A stretch of DNA of 64,000 bases from positions 98,828,001 to 98,892,000 of the forward strand of contig JBITNC010000001.1 of NCBI GenBank assembly GCA_050084985.1. The letters run 5' to 3'. Below the pieces are notes generated by a model. That model ran no database searches. It had not been told where the DNA came from and saw only the letters and a list, made by a program, of their open reading frames with translations. Source of the DNA: Nageia nagi (taxonomy: Eukaryota; Pinophyta). Shown here one piece after another: positions 62,294 to 64,000 of the stretch (its first letter is position 1; the number at the start of each line of letters is the position of its first letter). Both the position numbers and the translations under genes were made by a program.

Positions 62294-62590
62294 ATGATAT
62301 TCTCTAAGATTACAAAGTTAGTATTATGTGGCGATTCAAGGAATGATTTTTGCATAATGAAAGCTACAATTTATGACGAGTTAGAAAATCTTGGAGTTGT
62401 CTTGAAGCTAGATGATAACACATGCATTGGAGGAGTATTCTTGAATCAGTTTGAACTTGGAAGATATGATTTAGTAGATTTCATGTATTCTTGTAAGAAT
62501 ATGGTACTTCAAAATTCTTACACAACATGTATGGATTTTGATGGATTACAATTGGGACCAACCCAATCTTTAAATTACCTAATTTATTGA
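62294..62590 (+). CDS. Unidentified ORF in element D, 3' end
   Basis: 98 codons, no recognised domain. Between it and the previous frame lies ~570 bp of stop-rich sequence. It ends about 115 bp before the right LTR. Nothing similar is at the matching place in element B, which has the 30-bp repeats instead. Confidence 0.2.
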   Translation: MIFSKITKLVLCGDSRNDFCIMKATIYDELENLGVVLKLDDNTCIGGVFLNQFELGRYDLVDFMYSCKNMVLQNSYTTCMDFDGLQLGPTQSLNYLIY

Positions 62591-62704
62591 TGCATTTAGA
62601 CTAAAGGATATATGGAAGAAAAAGTTTTAGCACATGAGAAAATCAGCTACAACAATTGGAATACACAATTTCTTGGGATCAAGCAATTCCAATAAGGGAG
62701 GCTT

Positions 62705-63653
62705 TATCATGTATATTTTTTACACTTATGCCTTTTGGAAATTTGTAATGACCCATGGGGTCCACTGGGGGCTTGACGTCACCCTTTAGGGGATGTCTAA
62801 GCACATGTTAATTATAATTTAGGAGTGAATTTGGTAGGTAGGAGCATTTATTAGTACTTTCACATGTATTTAGGAACCATGTAACCAAGCAAAGGGAAAT
62901 AATGGGTCCTAGAGATAAAATTATGACCCCAATGTGGGCTGCCTCCCTCCTTAGATAAGTAATAGGATTTTAGTGATGTTATGTTTGATTGTTGAGATCT
63001 CAAGGTTGATTACAAATATCTCAAGTACATGTCCATGCACTAGATCATTGGAACAAAGCACTTGATGAATTATAGGTAGGATCTAGACATCAAGGTGATA
63101 CACCTAACTATTTATAGATCCAATGCATGATTAAGAGGGAGCTTATGATGAATTTTGATATTGATATTTAACACTTTGGAGTTGGTGTGAGCCATATATT
63201 AGGCCTCTTATTGGATGAAAACCTAGAAAGAGAGTAATCTAATGAGATGTATTCACTACCAAGTTTAGGAGCATTACTTTTATCCACTTGTGGAACACTA
63301 GGAGGTAGGCAGATCCCTTTGGTGGAGCACCTATCTTGTTTGAGGGAGTAGAGATTAAGTTCTTCATTTCCATATGTAGGTGTGAGATTTCAATCTTATG
63401 AGAGCATTTTTATTATTTTTTAGTGCTTAATCTAGCCTCGATAGCTAGACATAATCCCTATTATGCCATAGTTGCATTATACTTACTCCATTTGATGATA
63501 TATTAAGGCATGAGCCTTTGGATATCATATTTTGTGTGGCATTTGAGAATCATTATGTGATATTTGTATTTTTTAAGCTTGGATATTGCCTTAATTGGTG
63601 CATTGTATCTTTTGTATAATATTTTTGGCATAAAATAATTTTGGTTTATCACA
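62705..63653 (+). repeat. Element D right LTR
   Basis: 949 bp, starting TATCATGT (TG decayed to TA) and ending TTTATCACA. Followed by AAATA. Confidence 0.88.
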
Positions 63654-64000
63654 AAATAGAATCCCTAATAATGACATACATTTTTGTTAATTTTTTGGAG
63701 TTTGATTCTTGTAGTTTTAGATAATCATTTAGGAAAAATAGTTTTCAACAAAAATATAAATTTTAGGTACCATTCATTCTGTACAATATTTTTATTAGTA
63801 GCAAAGAAATATATATCAAATCAATTAATGATATCTTTACATATTTGATGTATTTGTTAAGTTTTTGATTATTAACAATATTATTTTTTCATCTTTGATA
63901 TTTATTGGAGACAAGGAAGTTGTGCTAGACATGAAATCAATATATTTTTTTCTTTTTTTGATAATATTTTAATTTAATATTTCAAATGCTATAATAATTT
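63654..64000. other. No gene recognised
   Basis: AT-rich flank after element D; nothing seen. Confidence 0.5.

Larger units (their letters stand above)
58532..63653 (+). mobile_element. Element D: gag-protease-only LTR retrotransposon related to B
   Basis: Left LTR 58532-59364, right LTR 62705-63653, flanked by a perfect AAATA duplication (58527-58531 and 63654-63658). A degenerate tRNA-Met primer site TGGTATTAGAGCC is at 59366-59378. AATAAGGGAGGCTT precedes the right LTR, with CAAGCAATTC just upstream as in element B. The 3.3-kb interior has gag and protease remnants related to B and two unidentified frames, but no RT or integrase. Confidence 0.88.

Noticed and set aside
1-64000. tRNA, rRNA, CRISPR or organelle insert
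   Set aside because: No cloverleaf-like gene, rRNA core or spaced identical repeats seen; tRNA-like matches are only primer-binding sites.

Overview
The window looks like non-genic DNA from a large, transposon-packed plant genome. A conifer or other gymnosperm fits best, but this is inference. It is AT-rich and almost wholly made of old, mutated retroelements. It has no clear intact host gene, plant-type Ty3/gypsy and Copia remnants, tRNA-Met primer-binding sites (TGGTATCAGAGC), and many nonsense codons in element genes. No rRNA, tRNA, CRISPR array or bacterial-type operon was seen.

Layout. 0.8-1.8 kb: LINE (L1-type) reverse transcriptase remnant. 1.8-7.7 kb: LTR-like debris with a degenerate ~70-bp repeat array, split by a 454-bp non-autonomous hAT transposon with an 8-bp target duplication, plus a short 30-bp repeat array. 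9.2-14.8 kb: element B, a complete-ended LTR element with gag and protease but no reverse transcriptase or integrase; it carries a 30-bp (10-codon) repeat array. 17.2 kb: one exon-like block resembling the C-terminal end of a plant CBM48/AMPK-beta-type glycogen-binding domain, the only candidate host coding sequence. 19.3-20.6 kb: Copia LTR and gag remnant. 21.1-35.2 kb: element F, a collapsed Tat-type Ty3/gypsy element (LTR, integrase remnant, LTR). Its right LTR is interrupted by element C (27,111-33,299), a Ty3/gypsy element with gag, protease, RT, RNase H and integrase. 35.8-56.3 kb: element E on the minus strand, a 20.5-kb composite with three direct LTRs and two related gag-protease interiors, flanked as a whole by one 5-bp duplication. 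58.5-63.7 kb: element D, a relative of B, again gag-protease only.

Three points stand out. Element C was integrated with its left terminal repeat inverted and truncated: both outer ends are U5 ends, a perfect GTACA duplication flanks it, and the inner junction shows 5-bp microhomology. Element E has outer LTRs more like each other than the middle LTR, and one ATATT duplication around all 20.5 kb, which suggests a three-LTR composite that may have moved or been rebuilt as a unit. B, D and E all keep LTRs, priming sites and gag-protease remnants but lack polymerase and integrase, so they look like families mobilised in trans.

All element coding regions are broken here. Names are family-level, and identities were judged by eye.
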